Virus record (IMG/VR): IMGVR_UViG_3300025133_000052
Span: 29,285-93,284 of that record
Direction: 5' to 3' (one strand)
DNA: 64,000 nt
From: a virus
The translations under genes and the position numbers were made by a program. This document shows positions 29,099 through 38,539 of this stretch, piece after piece (the stretch's first letter is position 1; each line of letters starts with the position of its first letter). The notes beneath the pieces are model-generated. The model saw only the letters and a program-made list of their open reading frames with translations, was not told the DNA's origin and did no database searches.

Positions 29099-30187
29099 TT
29101 ATCTAACCAATTTAAATATATAATCATTGTCAAAATATTCTATATCTGTATCACTTCGTTTTATCTTTATTATAAATCTATAAAATCTTTCAGGGTGTAA
29201 CCCATCCATCCATAAATTAAAGTAATTCCCATTTGAGTCGCAACTCAATTTAGTGTGGTTATCGTCAAATGGAACAATAATTTCCTCTGTATATGCATCT
29301 CTCAAGGAGTAGTACGACGAAGTTGGTAGGTATTTAACATCTAGATAAGCTGAAGAAGTTGCAAATGTTTTAGTCGGAAATTTAGCTCTTCCATAGACTC
29401 TGAGCTTAGCCTTAGCTCCTGATTTATATTCTGTTTTTAGATTTCGAAAATATAAAGTCACATCTTCATCAGTTAACGGTGTTAATGAACCTGTACTAAA
29501 GGTACTGTCATCCCACCTAACCTCCAATTTAGGTTGATATACTGTATGTGTCTGTGTTGAGAAGAATTGTATGTTCCCTAAACTTGTTAAACTCTGCTCG
29601 TCGCTCGTCAACCTCTTCACTATAAACCCATTGTTAGTTATAGAGCTTGATAACCAAGCTTGAACTATCGTAGTAGTGTTCATATCGATATCTACGGCTG
29701 AGTAAGAGTAACTCTGTGTTGCAAAGCTCGTAGTGTACCAATTAGCTCCTCCAACAACAGCTGCATACGAACCAGTTACACCCGCTGTAAACGAACTAGT
29801 AGCCCACTGTGTACCTGCATCTACACCATCCCTATATTTCCAACTCGCTCCCTCAGTAACAGACGGTTTATTATATCTTCTACCTATCCCTCTATCCCAG
29901 CTCTCAGACACAGGGTAAGCCCTTAATGTATATATAGCAGGTATTTCCTGTTGATCGTCTGTAGCAAACATTCTTAAATGAAAGGATGGTGAAGTAATTA
30001 GCCCGTCTACAATTGACTGAGATATACTCGCTAGATCAAATTTTACTAGTGCTCTCGAATTATAAGATTGTGAAGTTGCAGGCTTAACAGCCTTGTCGAG
30101 CTCAAGTATCTGGTCTAAGCCTGTATTTAGACTTGACGAAGCTTCGTAAAGTGTTGTATCGAAATCTGCGAATATAGAATAAATCAT
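29099..30187 (-). CDS. Structural protein with DNRLRE-like carbohydrate-binding sandwich
   Basis: 362 residues. The N-terminal two thirds show the DNRLRE-type pattern: ADFDTTLYEASSSLNTG, SRALVKFDLASI, LRAYPVSESWDRG, a Trp-containing strand and DIDMNTTTIVQAWL. In cell-surface proteins this fold binds polysaccharide. The C-terminal third is a separate beta domain ending DYIFKLVR. It overlaps gp6 by 4 nt (30184-30187), so it is translated with the wedge genes and is probably a baseplate part taking the place of T4 gp8 or gp53; that placement is inference. Confidence 0.78.
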   Translation of the reverse strand: MIYSIFADFDTTLYEASSSLNTGLDQILELDKAVKPATSQSYNSRALVKFDLASISQSIVDGLITSPSFHLRMFATDDQQEIPAIYTLRAYPVSESWDRGIGRRYNKPSVTEGASWKYRDGVDAGTQWATSSFTAGVTGSYAAVVGGANWYTTSFATQSYSYSAVDIDMNTTTIVQAWLSSSITNNGFIVKRLTSDEQSLTSLGNIQFFSTQTHTVYQPKLEVRWDDSTFSTGSLTPLTDEDVTLYFRNLKTEYKSGAKAKLRVYGRAKFPTKTFATSSAYLDVKYLPTSSYYSLRDAYTEEIIVPFDDNHTKLSCDSNGNYFNLWMDGLHPERFYRFIIKIKRSDTDIEYFDNDYIFKLVR

Positions 30188-32061
30188 AAGCTTACTGTTC
30201 TACCTTTAATGTTAGAATCTAAATATTTTATTTCAAATATTGACGGATCCAGTGACGGGTAAATAATACCATTTTTAGTAGCAGTTTCAATATTATAAAT
30301 ATTACCACTGTACCCCTGTGTTGAATCCCATAAATTAATTATTTCACAATTAGTAACTGTTTGTACTCCATCAACCTTATCTAATTCAGTATAAATATCT
30401 GCCTTTATTATTGGTTGGTTAATTTGCCATTTCTTAACTGCGAACATATCCCTCAATGTTGCAATACATCTTAATATAACTTCATTATCGTTATAGTTAG
30501 GCCTTGAAATAATTTCAAAATTGATACCTATATTAATTATAAATGCATCCTTAATATTAACAGCATCGGTTAGCATTCTAAATTGATCTAAATATGTTTT
30601 TAAATTCTCCTTAACAGCTAAATTAAGTCTGGTTAAATTTGTGTTACTATCGTATCCTAATGTGTACAGATTTAGAGCTAAAGGATTTGGTATTCTAGTA
30701 CCTGCAGGAGTGGAGCTGTCTAATTGATCGTCAGGTACAATATACGCTTTAGCGATTGCTCCAAACTTTGAAGGCATTGAATACGCCCTGACAATATAAT
30801 CCTCTCTTGTAATAATCCTATTCTGCGCAGCAAAATGAGCCAATGCATTGTTTCTTACCTCGTCAATATCCTGTGATGTTCTACCACCGCTAGCAGCAAC
30901 TGGATTTGTACACGCGACAGATCCCTTTACTTGATTGAGTAAACTATTATTTAATCCTGTACTATTTGTTGTGTACGTTACTGAAGTAATATCCGTTAAT
31001 GTATTTGATGCAACATTGTCAGTAACACCATTACCCACGGTATATCTAACTGTTAATGTAGTGTCGGATGGTGCTAGACCATATGCTCGAGTAAATGTAA
31101 AGTTAGATGGATCGATTGATGTCTCACCATTCACACCGTACGGTAAAGCTAAACCTACATTATCAGGGTTCGGTATAATTGTTTCGTCGTCCCCAGCACT
31201 AATACCTGCACCAAACTGAATCATCATTTTATCGTCCTTATCGAAACGAGATATAAATCTTCTTGGTGTTTTTTTAATTTTTAATAAATAAGGAGCAGTG
31301 TCATTATATTGATTTAGATCTGGATCATTAGCAGCTATATTTCTTAAGCTATCAAATACACCCTCTTGCGCTAGATACTGTACCTCTGTCCATCTATTAT
31401 CGTCACTGTCGTATATATCAACAACCTCAATAACTTGATCGTCAGATAGATTAATTTTATCGTATTGCTTTGGACTTCCGAATGTATATGTAGATGTTTT
31501 AACTGTACCAGAAACAACCTTAGTCGATTTCTTCAGTAAATAAAATGTAGGTTCACTGGTATTGGAATCGACCTGATATACTGTAACCTCGGTAGGATCG
31601 AGGGAGGATGAATATTGAAAATCAATATCATGTATTGTCCTAAAACTTACAGTCGTGTTCTCAGTTGATGAGACCTGCATCCCAGCTGGGATAGTAAGCG
31701 CGTAATTATAGTCAGGTGATGTACTCCCACCACTTCCGACTGAAGGTACTATTTGAAATATATCTAAGCTAGTAGCTGCAGCGACATAATTTTTTGGTTT
31801 ATACCCTAACCCGTATGCTATGGAATATACATTAGCTTTTTCTTCTGCAAATTCAGTTAACGTTTCCTTTAACTGTGAGTCCATATAAAAGGATAGCACA
31901 TCTCCAACGTACGCCGCCATTTCAATAAACATCATTCCTGGTGATGATTCATTAAAATCATTATATGTATCCGGAAAATACGTTTTAGCGAAATCAATTA
32001 GATTAGATCTAAATTGACTAAAATCCTTTTCTAAATATTTTATGTTTTTCTTTTCTGCCAT
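30184..32061 (-). CDS. Baseplate wedge protein gp6-like (Baseplate_J family)
   Basis: 625 residues, close to T4 gp6 (660). The N-terminus (KDFSQFRSNLIDFAKTYFPD, then SSPGMMFIEMAAYVGDVLSFYMDSQ) is the diagnostic gp6 segment, and the C-terminal half has the Baseplate_J core: ITREDYIVRAYSMPSKFGAIAKAY and a late VDGVQTV. In T4, gp6 dimers join wedges into the iris-like ring around the hub. Upstream is gp25 with 8 nt spacing, the same order as in T4. Confidence 0.93.
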   Translation of the reverse strand: MAEKKNIKYLEKDFSQFRSNLIDFAKTYFPDTYNDFNESSPGMMFIEMAAYVGDVLSFYMDSQLKETLTEFAEEKANVYSIAYGLGYKPKNYVAAATSLDIFQIVPSVGSGGSTSPDYNYALTIPAGMQVSSTENTTVSFRTIHDIDFQYSSSLDPTEVTVYQVDSNTSEPTFYLLKKSTKVVSGTVKTSTYTFGSPKQYDKINLSDDQVIEVVDIYDSDDNRWTEVQYLAQEGVFDSLRNIAANDPDLNQYNDTAPYLLKIKKTPRRFISRFDKDDKMMIQFGAGISAGDDETIIPNPDNVGLALPYGVNGETSIDPSNFTFTRAYGLAPSDTTLTVRYTVGNGVTDNVASNTLTDITSVTYTTNSTGLNNSLLNQVKGSVACTNPVAASGGRTSQDIDEVRNNALAHFAAQNRIITREDYIVRAYSMPSKFGAIAKAYIVPDDQLDSSTPAGTRIPNPLALNLYTLGYDSNTNLTRLNLAVKENLKTYLDQFRMLTDAVNIKDAFIINIGINFEIISRPNYNDNEVILRCIATLRDMFAVKKWQINQPIIKADIYTELDKVDGVQTVTNCEIINLWDSTQGYSGNIYNIETATKNGIIYPSLDPSIFEIKYLDSNIKGRTVSL

Positions 32062-32069
32062 ATCTTACT

Positions 32070-32531
32070 CTATAATATTGCTGCTTTACCTGACTCTAGC
32101 ACTATAAATGTAATAGATTGATTAGCACCTTGCTCTGTTACTTTAAATTTAATATCGATCTGGATACCATGTCCAAATTGTCCCAATTCTCCTTCAAGCT
32201 TAGGAACGACGTTGATATTATCTATTATAATATACGGTAACCAGTACTTTATATCATATGCTAGTCCATCAGATATCCTACCGGTTATATCTTCAGTATT
32301 TTGTTCAAATAATACATCGTATATAGATGATCCAAAATTAGGCTGCATCACCCTTTCTCCTTTCCTAGTAAGTAATAGATTCTTTAAATTAGATATAGCT
32401 TGTTCTTCAGTAGTGTACGATAGTGTAAAAACACCACCGCTGTTATTATTTAAAGGTAGTTTAATTCCTATAGCCTTATTAGGCCTTAAATCTAATACGT
32501 TATAAAATTTTTCCTCCCTAGATCGAGCCAT
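32070..32531 (-). CDS. Baseplate wedge protein gp25-like (GPW/gp25 family)
   Basis: 153 residues (T4 gp25 is 132). It contains the conserved AISNLKNLLLTRKGERVMQP segment and the following FGSSIYDVLFEQ, the core of the GPW/gp25 lysozyme-like fold that triggers sheath contraction at the baseplate centre. It is one of the most widely kept genes of contractile systems. It sits 8 nt before gp6 and 2 nt after the gene at 32534. Confidence 0.95.
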   Translation of the reverse strand: MARSREEKFYNVLDLRPNKAIGIKLPLNNNSGGVFTLSYTTEEQAISNLKNLLLTRKGERVMQPNFGSSIYDVLFEQNTEDITGRISDGLAYDIKYWLPYIIIDNINVVPKLEGELGQFGHGIQIDIKFKVTEQGANQSITFIVLESGKAAIL

Positions 32532-32533
32532 TA

Positions 32534-33052
32534 CTATTTAATACCTTTTTTCTTATCTATAGCCTTCATTAATTGAGAATAATCTCTTGTTAAGGCATTC
32601 GCAACATCATCAGTTACCCCTGCAGGATTCATTCCCTTAGGTACCATATCCTGTACTGTCGGTTGAGGTGGTTGCATATCACCGTATCCTAACATACTAG
32701 CTAAATCCCCAGTATTAAGCGCGCTACCACCCATCGTTGGATACTCTTCCTGTTGAGCTGGCTTTGGTTGACTATACTCCCTTGCAGTTTCATTCAATAT
32801 TCCGTTAATCATAGGATTAGATGAATATTCAACTTCAGGTTCACTGGCTTGTACTACACTAGAACCATTTCCTAGCGATGCACGTACCTCTTCAGTTAAA
32901 CTCAATTCCCTGGTTTTAGGTCGTTTTTTAGGTAGCTTATTCACAGGCTTAACATTACCGTTAATCACATTTTGAATTTCAATCCTTACTGCTCGCTGGA
33001 CCTCTTCTCTAATAACTTTTCTTAATGAAGTAAAAAAACTTTTCGCTTTCAT
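32534..33052 (-). CDS. Hypothetical protein between hub and gp25
   Basis: 172 residues. Residues 1-30 (FFTSLRKVIREEVQRAVRIE) form a strongly amphipathic helix. A Pro/Gln-rich, probably disordered middle follows, then a short helical C-terminus with Lys-rich end. An early LNE/T at residue 90 could be a protease site, but the context is otherwise unlike the packaged proteins. Position suggests a small hub or tail-assembly protein; unrecognised. Confidence 0.75.
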   Translation of the reverse strand: MKAKSFFTSLRKVIREEVQRAVRIEIQNVINGNVKPVNKLPKKRPKTRELSLTEEVRASLGNGSSVVQASEPEVEYSSNPMINGILNETAREYSQPKPAQQEEYPTMGGSALNTGDLASMLGYGDMQPPQPTVQDMVPKGMNPAGVTDDVANALTRDYSQLMKAIDKKKGIK

Positions 33053-33113
33053 AATACCCTTGTTTACTTTGTTTATAAATAAATATTTGCTTATTGATTT
33101 TTATGGTATATTA

Positions 33114-34292
33114 TTATCTTACGCTAACGATACCAGACAGTGCGTTAGCTATTTTTCGTTTAACACTAATAATAGCTCCTGAATTAACAGGTGGACCTGA
33201 TGGACCAGTACCTGTTGGTACTGATATCTTAACTATTTCATCAATTAATGTATTTAATGCATCCTGTAGCTTATTACCTAGTACAGCTGGTTCCTCTGCA
33301 TCTAACCCTATTATAATTTTAGGAGAATTTATATGTACATTAGATTTAGTATCCATGGTGATAGATTTATTGGCTGTTAATCCAATACCTCCTTCTCCAA
33401 ATATAATTGTTTCGTTATCGGATGAAAATACCACTCTACCTGATTTTATTATTATTTGGTTTCCGTTAAATCCATCCTTGTATGTATCTATCTCTTCAGC
33501 TGTCTGAGCTTTATTAAATTTAGCTGCAACAAGTTTAGGACTGAAAGTTGTTAGTTTTTGATTTTTAGTCAACCAAATAGATGATGCATCATTATTTTGA
33601 TTTTCAACCTCATACTTATTAAATGTTTTCTCAAAACCCGTAGTACCATGTCCATTAGAAATTATCAAGATAGGATCACCATCTTCACTTGAACTGTTAT
33701 CATCATCTTTCAACCAATTTGGATTCCTACTAAATAAATTAAAATTCTTACTCAACGTACTACCGAACCTAATTGAGCTACCAAATCTACTCTCTATTAA
33801 CATATCACCTTCAAACGGCTGCATAGGCTTTATATTAGTCTTTTCTACGAAATTAATCCCGAGTTTAGCCTGTTGCTCACTATCCATAGTAGCAGTTTCA
33901 CTCTCACCAGTACGCACGTTACCAGCCGATACTTGATTATAGTTACCTGCGCTAGCTTCTTTATTAGTAACAGGCTTGGTTAGCGATAGGTTAGGAGCTG
34001 CATTTTGATGTACAGAGTTTTGTACATTCAGGGATGCTGGTAGGTAATACCAGGAGCCTTTTGGATTAAATGCCATTGAATCTTGATCAGCTGCTTTAAA
34101 TACTAGAATAGTTTCACCCAGCAGTGGTACTCTCTTAATATTAAGGTCAGCCGGTCTTGCTACTAGTGAATCGGTGTAACTACTGTCCTTGTGTTTAACT
34201 AATTTAAATCTAACTGAATAAAGGTTTAAGGGATTCTTATCCGTAAGATTAACACCTACTACTTCAGCTTGTTCGTAATTAATACTACTCAT
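33114..34292 (-). CDS. Baseplate hub/spike protein (gp5/VgrG-like)
   Basis: 392 residues. The N-terminal 110 residues look like the OB-fold of gp5/VgrG proteins (YSVRFKLVKHKD, VPLLGETILVFKA). Then GDMLIESRFGSSIRFGSTL and repeated short strands (QIIIKSGRVVFSSD, IGLTANKSITMDTKSNVHI) suggest a beta-helical needle, ending INSPKIIIGLDAEEP. There is no lysozyme domain, unlike T4 gp5. It overlaps the upstream gene by 8 nt. It would form the central spike that pierces the outer membrane. Confidence 0.82.
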   Translation of the reverse strand: MSSINYEQAEVVGVNLTDKNPLNLYSVRFKLVKHKDSSYTDSLVARPADLNIKRVPLLGETILVFKAADQDSMAFNPKGSWYYLPASLNVQNSVHQNAAPNLSLTKPVTNKEASAGNYNQVSAGNVRTGESETATMDSEQQAKLGINFVEKTNIKPMQPFEGDMLIESRFGSSIRFGSTLSKNFNLFSRNPNWLKDDDNSSSEDGDPILIISNGHGTTGFEKTFNKYEVENQNNDASSIWLTKNQKLTTFSPKLVAAKFNKAQTAEEIDTYKDGFNGNQIIIKSGRVVFSSDNETIIFGEGGIGLTANKSITMDTKSNVHINSPKIIIGLDAEEPAVLGNKLQDALNTLIDEIVKISVPTGTGPSGPPVNSGAIISVKRKIANALSGIVSVR

Positions 34293-34707
34293 TATCTAGC
34301 TCCTTTAATCTCACTCTTGCGTCCTCTACATCCCTATTAACATCGATATCATTATTAACATCTATATCATCCTGTATATTTTCCAGTTCCCGGAGCAATT
34401 GTTCTTTTTCTTCATCAGTGATTAAAGTATTCTCACCACCCGCAATCGCTGCCTTGGTGTTAGTGGACATCCATCTTTGAGTAACAGCCAGTAACTTGAC
34501 TAAGTGATCGTCATTCTTTACACTTACCTCTAGATATTCTTTTATTAGCGGTACTATAATCGTAGCGTCACTTATAGATTGAATAAGTGGTTTTAATTCA
34601 GCTATAAGTAAATTAATTTGCCTATCCTTCTTACGTTGATTGGAATGTATCTCTTGCATAAGATCCGCAAAAGATGTTTTTTTAAATAACGGTGAGTCCT
34701 TGTCCAT
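34285..34707 (-). CDS. Hypothetical helical protein
   Basis: 140 residues, helical, with an acidic Asp/Asn-rich stretch near 112-125 (DIDVNNDIDVNRDVEDA) and no membrane segment. It begins MDKDSPLFKKTSFADLMQEI. It overlaps the hub gene by 8 nt, so the two are co-translated; a chaperone or small hub subunit is possible but not shown. Confidence 0.75.
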   Translation of the reverse strand: MDKDSPLFKKTSFADLMQEIHSNQRKKDRQINLLIAELKPLIQSISDATIIVPLIKEYLEVSVKNDDHLVKLLAVTQRWMSTNTKAAIAGGENTLITDEEKEQLLRELENIQDDIDVNNDIDVNRDVEDARVRLKELDNE

Positions 34708-34718
34708 AACATTCTTTA

Positions 34719-34729
34719 AATATAAATAT
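34719..34729 (-). promoter_or_regulatory. Late-type AT motif (candidate promoter)
   Basis: Minus strand ATATTTATATT, 11 nt before the ATG of the 140-residue gene that starts the hub-gp25-gp6 run. Confidence 0.45.
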
Positions 34730-34735
34730 TAAAGA

Positions 34736-35437
34736 TTAATGTTTTGGTAATACTCCGTGTTTGTTATAGTATTTAAACATTTCAATATATTTCTTTTTCA
34801 TTATACCGATAATCTTAGTTATATATTGAGTTTTAACCCCTGTTCTTTCCCGGATTAAAATATACAGAGCTTTTTTGTTGTAATTCTCTATATTATGTCT
34901 ATGTCTAAATAGATCAACAATTGCATCTGCGATAGCCATATCCCGGTGTTTAGTAAATTGTCTAGTTAGGTTTCTATCCCAGTACTGTACGTAGAGGTCT
35001 ATGAACTCCGACTTAATCTCACGATGCTCCTGTTTCTGTATCTCATTCACAACATTACGATCCTTATCTATCGCTATTACATCATCGTGAGATTTAAATT
35101 TATGATAGTTTTTATTATTTTGTACTATAAGGTAATTCTTAGCAACTATACTAAAGTATGAAAACGCTTTCCCTTTTCCAGGGGTAAACTTATGTATTTT
35201 TTCATTTAAAAAGGCTACCACCTCGTGTTTAACATCCACGTACGGCATATCAAAATAATAAAATTTAAATGTATGAATAAGGTTCTCTGCTAACTTATCA
35301 AAAGCTTTATATATTTGCTGTTCGTATAAGTAGTTCCTTCTATCCTGATCATCTGTAGTATTAAACTCAATAATTGCATCTTCAGTATCTTGAGTAAAGT
35401 AATATCTAGATGATCCTTTTTTAGCTTTTCTTGGCAT
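34736..35437 (-). CDS. gp55-like late sigma factor
   Basis: 233 residues from the ATG at 35437 (MPRKAKKGSS); a TTG 30 nt upstream would overlap the previous gene more, so ATG is preferred. Residues about 40-120 fit the region-2 core of the T4 late sigma gp55: a helix, VKHEVVAFLNEKIHKFTPGK, then AFSYFSIVAKNYLIVQNNKN, matching the gp55 segment with Ala-Tyr-Ile-Thr and a basic end. A helix-turn-helix-like C-terminus lies near 185-220. T4 gp55 (185 residues) reads TATAAATA late promoters with no -35 box; structural genes here follow a repeated AT element without a -33 box, which fits. The similarity is moderate and judged by eye. Confidence 0.75.
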   Translation of the reverse strand: MPRKAKKGSSRYYFTQDTEDAIIEFNTTDDQDRRNYLYEQQIYKAFDKLAENLIHTFKFYYFDMPYVDVKHEVVAFLNEKIHKFTPGKGKAFSYFSIVAKNYLIVQNNKNYHKFKSHDDVIAIDKDRNVVNEIQKQEHREIKSEFIDLYVQYWDRNLTRQFTKHRDMAIADAIVDLFRHRHNIENYNKKALYILIRERTGVKTQYITKIIGIMKKKYIEMFKYYNKHGVLPKH

Positions 35438-35717
35438 CGTTATCTGTATCTGTGAATAATATTTCAAGGAAGTTAATAACCTCCTTTATGTCTTTAAATA
35501 TACTACCAACTTCATCATCCGCTTCGAATGAGCCCTTATAGTCGGCTTTTTTTATTGTACTGTAGGCGCTAGTTATCTTGTCCTTTATAAAGAGAATATA
35601 CTCCTCTAGACCTCTATTATAGTCCTCCATATCCTCAACCTGCTTAACTAAATTATAGCAAGCGTATCCAAGAATTATATTTAACACAGCCAATATTATT
35701 ATTATTGTAATTTCCAT
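35421..35717 (-). CDS. Small membrane-anchored protein
   Basis: 98 residues. Residues 1-22 form one hydrophobic membrane helix (MEITIIIILAVLNIILGYAC), followed by a charged coiled-coil-like domain. The topology is that of a single-pass inner-membrane protein. The ATG overlaps the stop of the HD-domain gene (TAATG) and its end overlaps the sigma gene by 17 nt, so all three are co-translated. A spanin or inhibitor role is possible but unsupported. Confidence 0.75.
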   Translation of the reverse strand: MEITIIIILAVLNIILGYACYNLVKQVEDMEDYNRGLEEYILFIKDKITSAYSTIKKADYKGSFEADDEVGSIFKDIKEVINFLEILFTDTDNDAKKS

Positions 35718-36505
35718 TATACGTCTTTAAATAATTCATTAAAAAGATCAGAATGTTTTTGTGTAGTAGTGTTCGTTTCCGCTATTTTGGTAAACGACTT
35801 CATCCTATTTTTATTAGTTACTCCGTTCGACGAAGCCTTAATATCCTTTAAAGGTTGCTCCTGAGCTAGCTGACTTTCCCTCTCAATAGTAGAAGCCATA
35901 TGATCTGCATGATGTAGTAAAATCGGGAGATGATTCTTTAAACCACCACTATTGTACCCTGAAAAATAATATGCTTTGTTATCATCAACATATAACCCAT
36001 CGTGTAACTTAATTGCTAAAAATTCGTTTGTAGTTATACTAATATCGGCCTGTTGTAACAAAAATAACGACCTGTCCGCCACCCTCATGTACGTTAGATT
36101 TTTATTATGTTCATATATTTTACCTTGGTTCTTTCTGTGCCACTCACTCGGATTAGGTATATAGTATTCGTTATCTAAATCACCCACCTTTCCTAAATCG
36201 TGATTGAGTGCGCTGAACATCAACTCCTCATACGTATAGGAGTCTGTATTAGCATTCATAGCTGACCACATCTCGTACTGAGCGCGCGCGCAATCGATTA
36301 CATTTAATACATGATCGCAGTACCCACCTATAAAGCAATTGTGAAATCCCTCATTCCCGGATGCTGGTGCCATCATTATCCGCTCACCTAGCCCATTATA
36401 TAGGTCCAGTAACTTTTCCTTTCTATTTCCTGAAAATTCAGTTGAAATAAATTCAATAAGTCTCTCGAAATTATTTCTTAACTCTTCAGCTGTTAACTTT
36501 TTCAT
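35717..36505 (-). CDS. HD-domain phosphohydrolase
   Basis: 262 residues. The metal-binding pattern of HD hydrolases is visible: H65 in YCDHVLNVIDCA, H102-D103 in LNHDLGKVG, and a later LLHHADHMA near 195-203. HD enzymes of this size in T4-like phages act on nucleotides or cyclic nucleotides; the substrate cannot be told here. A possible role is nucleotide recycling or removal of host signalling nucleotides. It overlaps the lysis gene by 20 nt. Confidence 0.82.
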   Translation of the reverse strand: MKKLTAEELRNNFERLIEFISTEFSGNRKEKLLDLYNGLGERIMMAPASGNEGFHNCFIGGYCDHVLNVIDCARAQYEMWSAMNANTDSYTYEELMFSALNHDLGKVGDLDNEYYIPNPSEWHRKNQGKIYEHNKNLTYMRVADRSLFLLQQADISITTNEFLAIKLHDGLYVDDNKAYYFSGYNSGGLKNHLPILLHHADHMASTIERESQLAQEQPLKDIKASSNGVTNKNRMKSFTKIAETNTTTQKHSDLFNELFKDV

Positions 36506-36950
36506 ATTTTGCTTTTTTTAATTTTTTTAAAACCTTCTTCCAGTACCGTCTTGTGTTTTTCTTTACAGGTCCTTTCGGTCCCCCGTTCCAAAGCCTTGCA
36601 ATATCCTGATCACATGCTCCAGGGAGATAGTACTTAATTACTATATCAAATATATCTTTACTCTTCTCACAATCCCACCTATCCTTATATTTATAACGAG
36701 TTTTATTATCCTGTTTCTTTAAAATTCTATTTACATCCTTTATCATTATCTTCCTAATCTGTAAGCAACCAACCGCGTCTTCACCCTTAGCGTGAGTATT
36801 AGGATCACCTCCACTCTCTACTTGTATTATAGCGTCTAATAATTCTGTATGTGTTGGTACAGGTGGCATGTACACGATATTTGTATCGCATGTATTGATA
36901 TTAGGTGATTCTATAAATAAAATTATTGATACTAAAAGTAGTCTACTCAT
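36486..36950 (-). CDS. Lytic transglycosylase-like endolysin with N-terminal signal
   Basis: 154 residues. A short hydrophobic N-terminus (MSRLLLVSIILFIES) suggests Sec export. The SLT/goose-lysozyme-like pattern follows: AIIQVESGGDP with catalytic E45, AVGCLQI at 59-65, and ARLWNGG near 119. Such enzymes cut the glycan strands of peptidoglycan. A basic tail (KKVLKKLKKAK) may bind the cell wall or membrane. This is the only clear lysis enzyme in the window; a holin-like gene lies far away at 54309-54488. Confidence 0.85.
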   Translation of the reverse strand: MSRLLLVSIILFIESPNINTCDTNIVYMPPVPTHTELLDAIIQVESGGDPNTHAKGEDAVGCLQIRKIMIKDVNRILKKQDNKTRYKYKDRWDCEKSKDIFDIVIKYYLPGACDQDIARLWNGGPKGPVKKNTRRYWKKVLKKLKKAKYEKVNS

Positions 36951-37002
36951 AAAAATATATTTAAATATAAGAACTTTTTTTTAAAAAAGCAAATAATAAC
37001 GA

Positions 37003-38142
37003 CTATTTTTTCTTGGGTCGAGGAGATCTACCGTCACCGTAAGTATTGGGATTAGTAAACCTGTACTCACCCTTTACGTTAACTATACCACCTTGTTGCT
37101 TATTCTTTAAGTCAGCTATCTTCTTAGCTCGGGACTGACCCTTCATATCATTAGATGTGGGTTCATTGATAATATCCGCTAGTGGATAGGGGGTGTTAAA
37201 CTCTTTTTCATCTGGTACAGTAGCTTCGAATTTTAAATCATCAATTATTAAATTGTGTTCACCTAGTACATCAGTGTGCGTATCTTCAACCTTTGTAGCT
37301 GTACCAGTCTTAGATAAGGTTGTTGCGACTGGATTTTTTGTTTTTTTAAATGCCTTAAGGGAAATTGTATTGGCTGCTATTAGCAGACAAACTGCGAGTG
37401 GATCAAAAACAAATATAAGTAATAATATAAAATAATTTACTACCTGATCCATCGACTTCCCGGTTATCTTCGATAGGTAAATTAAAGGTCCTAAATCAGC
37501 CGTAGATTCACTATTACTAAACCCCAATATTTGCATGTCAAATTTATTAATAGAATCATTTGATGATGAAATATTATTATTTAATTCTGTTATATCGTTT
37601 GAATTCTTTTTTATTTCAGCATCAGCCTGCTTAATCAATGCCTCTGTTCTTCTAATAGAGTTCCACCACTGTTTTTTATAGAGTGTATCTAACCGAGCTT
37701 CTTGCTGGGCCCTCAGCTCAGTTAAGGTATTGATTCGATTTTCTTTAGTTGTAACCTGGTCTCCTATTCTATCAATATTCTTTTGAAAATAATTTTTCTT
37801 ATTTTCTAGGATGTTAATTTGAGATGAATTAATAGCGTATTGATTTGCAGTAATCTGATATGCATTTGAAAGAAATCCATATATCCCAGCTGATGTTATA
37901 CCTATCAACGTTATTGTCCCTATAAGTAGGTACAACCGAATTCCTTTATTAATATCCTCCCAGTATCTATGTAATATAGTAGCAGTAACCAATTTACCGA
38001 ACTCCAAGCTACCAGCCATTATTATTATAGCTAATTTAGCTCCTGCAAATAAATGGGATAGTCCGAACACGGAATAATATGCGGCACTGCTAGCAATTAA
38101 GACGGATGTAATAAACGCTAGTACAGCAAAAAATTTCTTCAT
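37003..38142 (-). CDS. Multi-pass membrane protein with central coiled coil
   Basis: 379 residues. Membrane helices lie near 5-25, 36-58 and 72-94. A long coiled coil runs from about 105 to 210. A fourth helix lies near 232-262 with VFDPLAVCLLIAAN, a motif I have seen in conserved phage membrane proteins of unknown function. The C-terminal 115 residues are polar and end in RPKKK. It may act in lysis timing, superinfection exclusion or host membrane takeover; none is shown. Confidence 0.8.
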   Translation of the reverse strand: MKKFFAVLAFITSVLIASSAAYYSVFGLSHLFAGAKLAIIIMAGSLEFGKLVTATILHRYWEDINKGIRLYLLIGTITLIGITSAGIYGFLSNAYQITANQYAINSSQINILENKKNYFQKNIDRIGDQVTTKENRINTLTELRAQQEARLDTLYKKQWWNSIRRTEALIKQADAEIKKNSNDITELNNNISSSNDSINKFDMQILGFSNSESTADLGPLIYLSKITGKSMDQVVNYFILLLIFVFDPLAVCLLIAANTISLKAFKKTKNPVATTLSKTGTATKVEDTHTDVLGEHNLIIDDLKFEATVPDEKEFNTPYPLADIINEPTSNDMKGQSRAKKIADLKNKQQGGIVNVKGEYRFTNPNTYGDGRSPRPKKK

Positions 38143-38144
38143 AG

Positions 38145-38318
38145 TTAATCCTCTAAATCAACCAATTCTTCAGTGTGCTTAGCTTGACCTAATATACTCT
38201 TTAAATTAATCAGTAACTGATCAGCTGATAGTTGTCTTCCCTCTAGGGCTCTTACATTTAATTCAAGTCTATTAATAATAGCTTCTAATTTTGTTTGTAC
38301 TTGTTGTTTACGTCTCAT
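38145..38318 (-). CDS. Small helical protein
   Basis: 57 residues from the ATG at 38318 (MRRKQQVQTKLEAI, ending ELVDLED). Strongly helical with a heptad pattern, charged and soluble. It ends 2 nt before the membrane protein gene and is likely co-transcribed. No family recognised. Confidence 0.65.
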   Translation of the reverse strand: MRRKQQVQTKLEAIINRLELNVRALEGRQLSADQLLINLKSILGQAKHTEELVDLED

Positions 38319-38341
38319 TGTATTAATTTATTTATATATAA

Positions 38342-38536
38342 TTATTCAGTTTCTGGTATTTCCTGTAAATTTATAATTTCTTCACAAAAATAAAATAACT
38401 CTCCCTTCTTTAATATTATATCAGAACTTAGATGCTCTTTCCACACTGCAAGGATAGGATTATGGGATACGTGCATTGTGCGTTGAATAATATATGCCTT
38501 ATCACCATGATGTATCAGTTTGTAATTAAATTTCAT
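38342..38536 (-). CDS. Hypothetical small protein
   Basis: 64 residues, mixed alpha/beta, no membrane segment, with HHGDKAYIIQRT near 9-20 and an acidic C-terminus. It starts 3 nt after the gene at 38540-39058. No family recognised. Confidence 0.65.
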   Translation of the reverse strand: MKFNYKLIHHGDKAYIIQRTMHVSHNPILAVWKEHLSSDIILKKGELFYFCEEIINLQEIPETE

Positions 38537-38539
38537 ATA

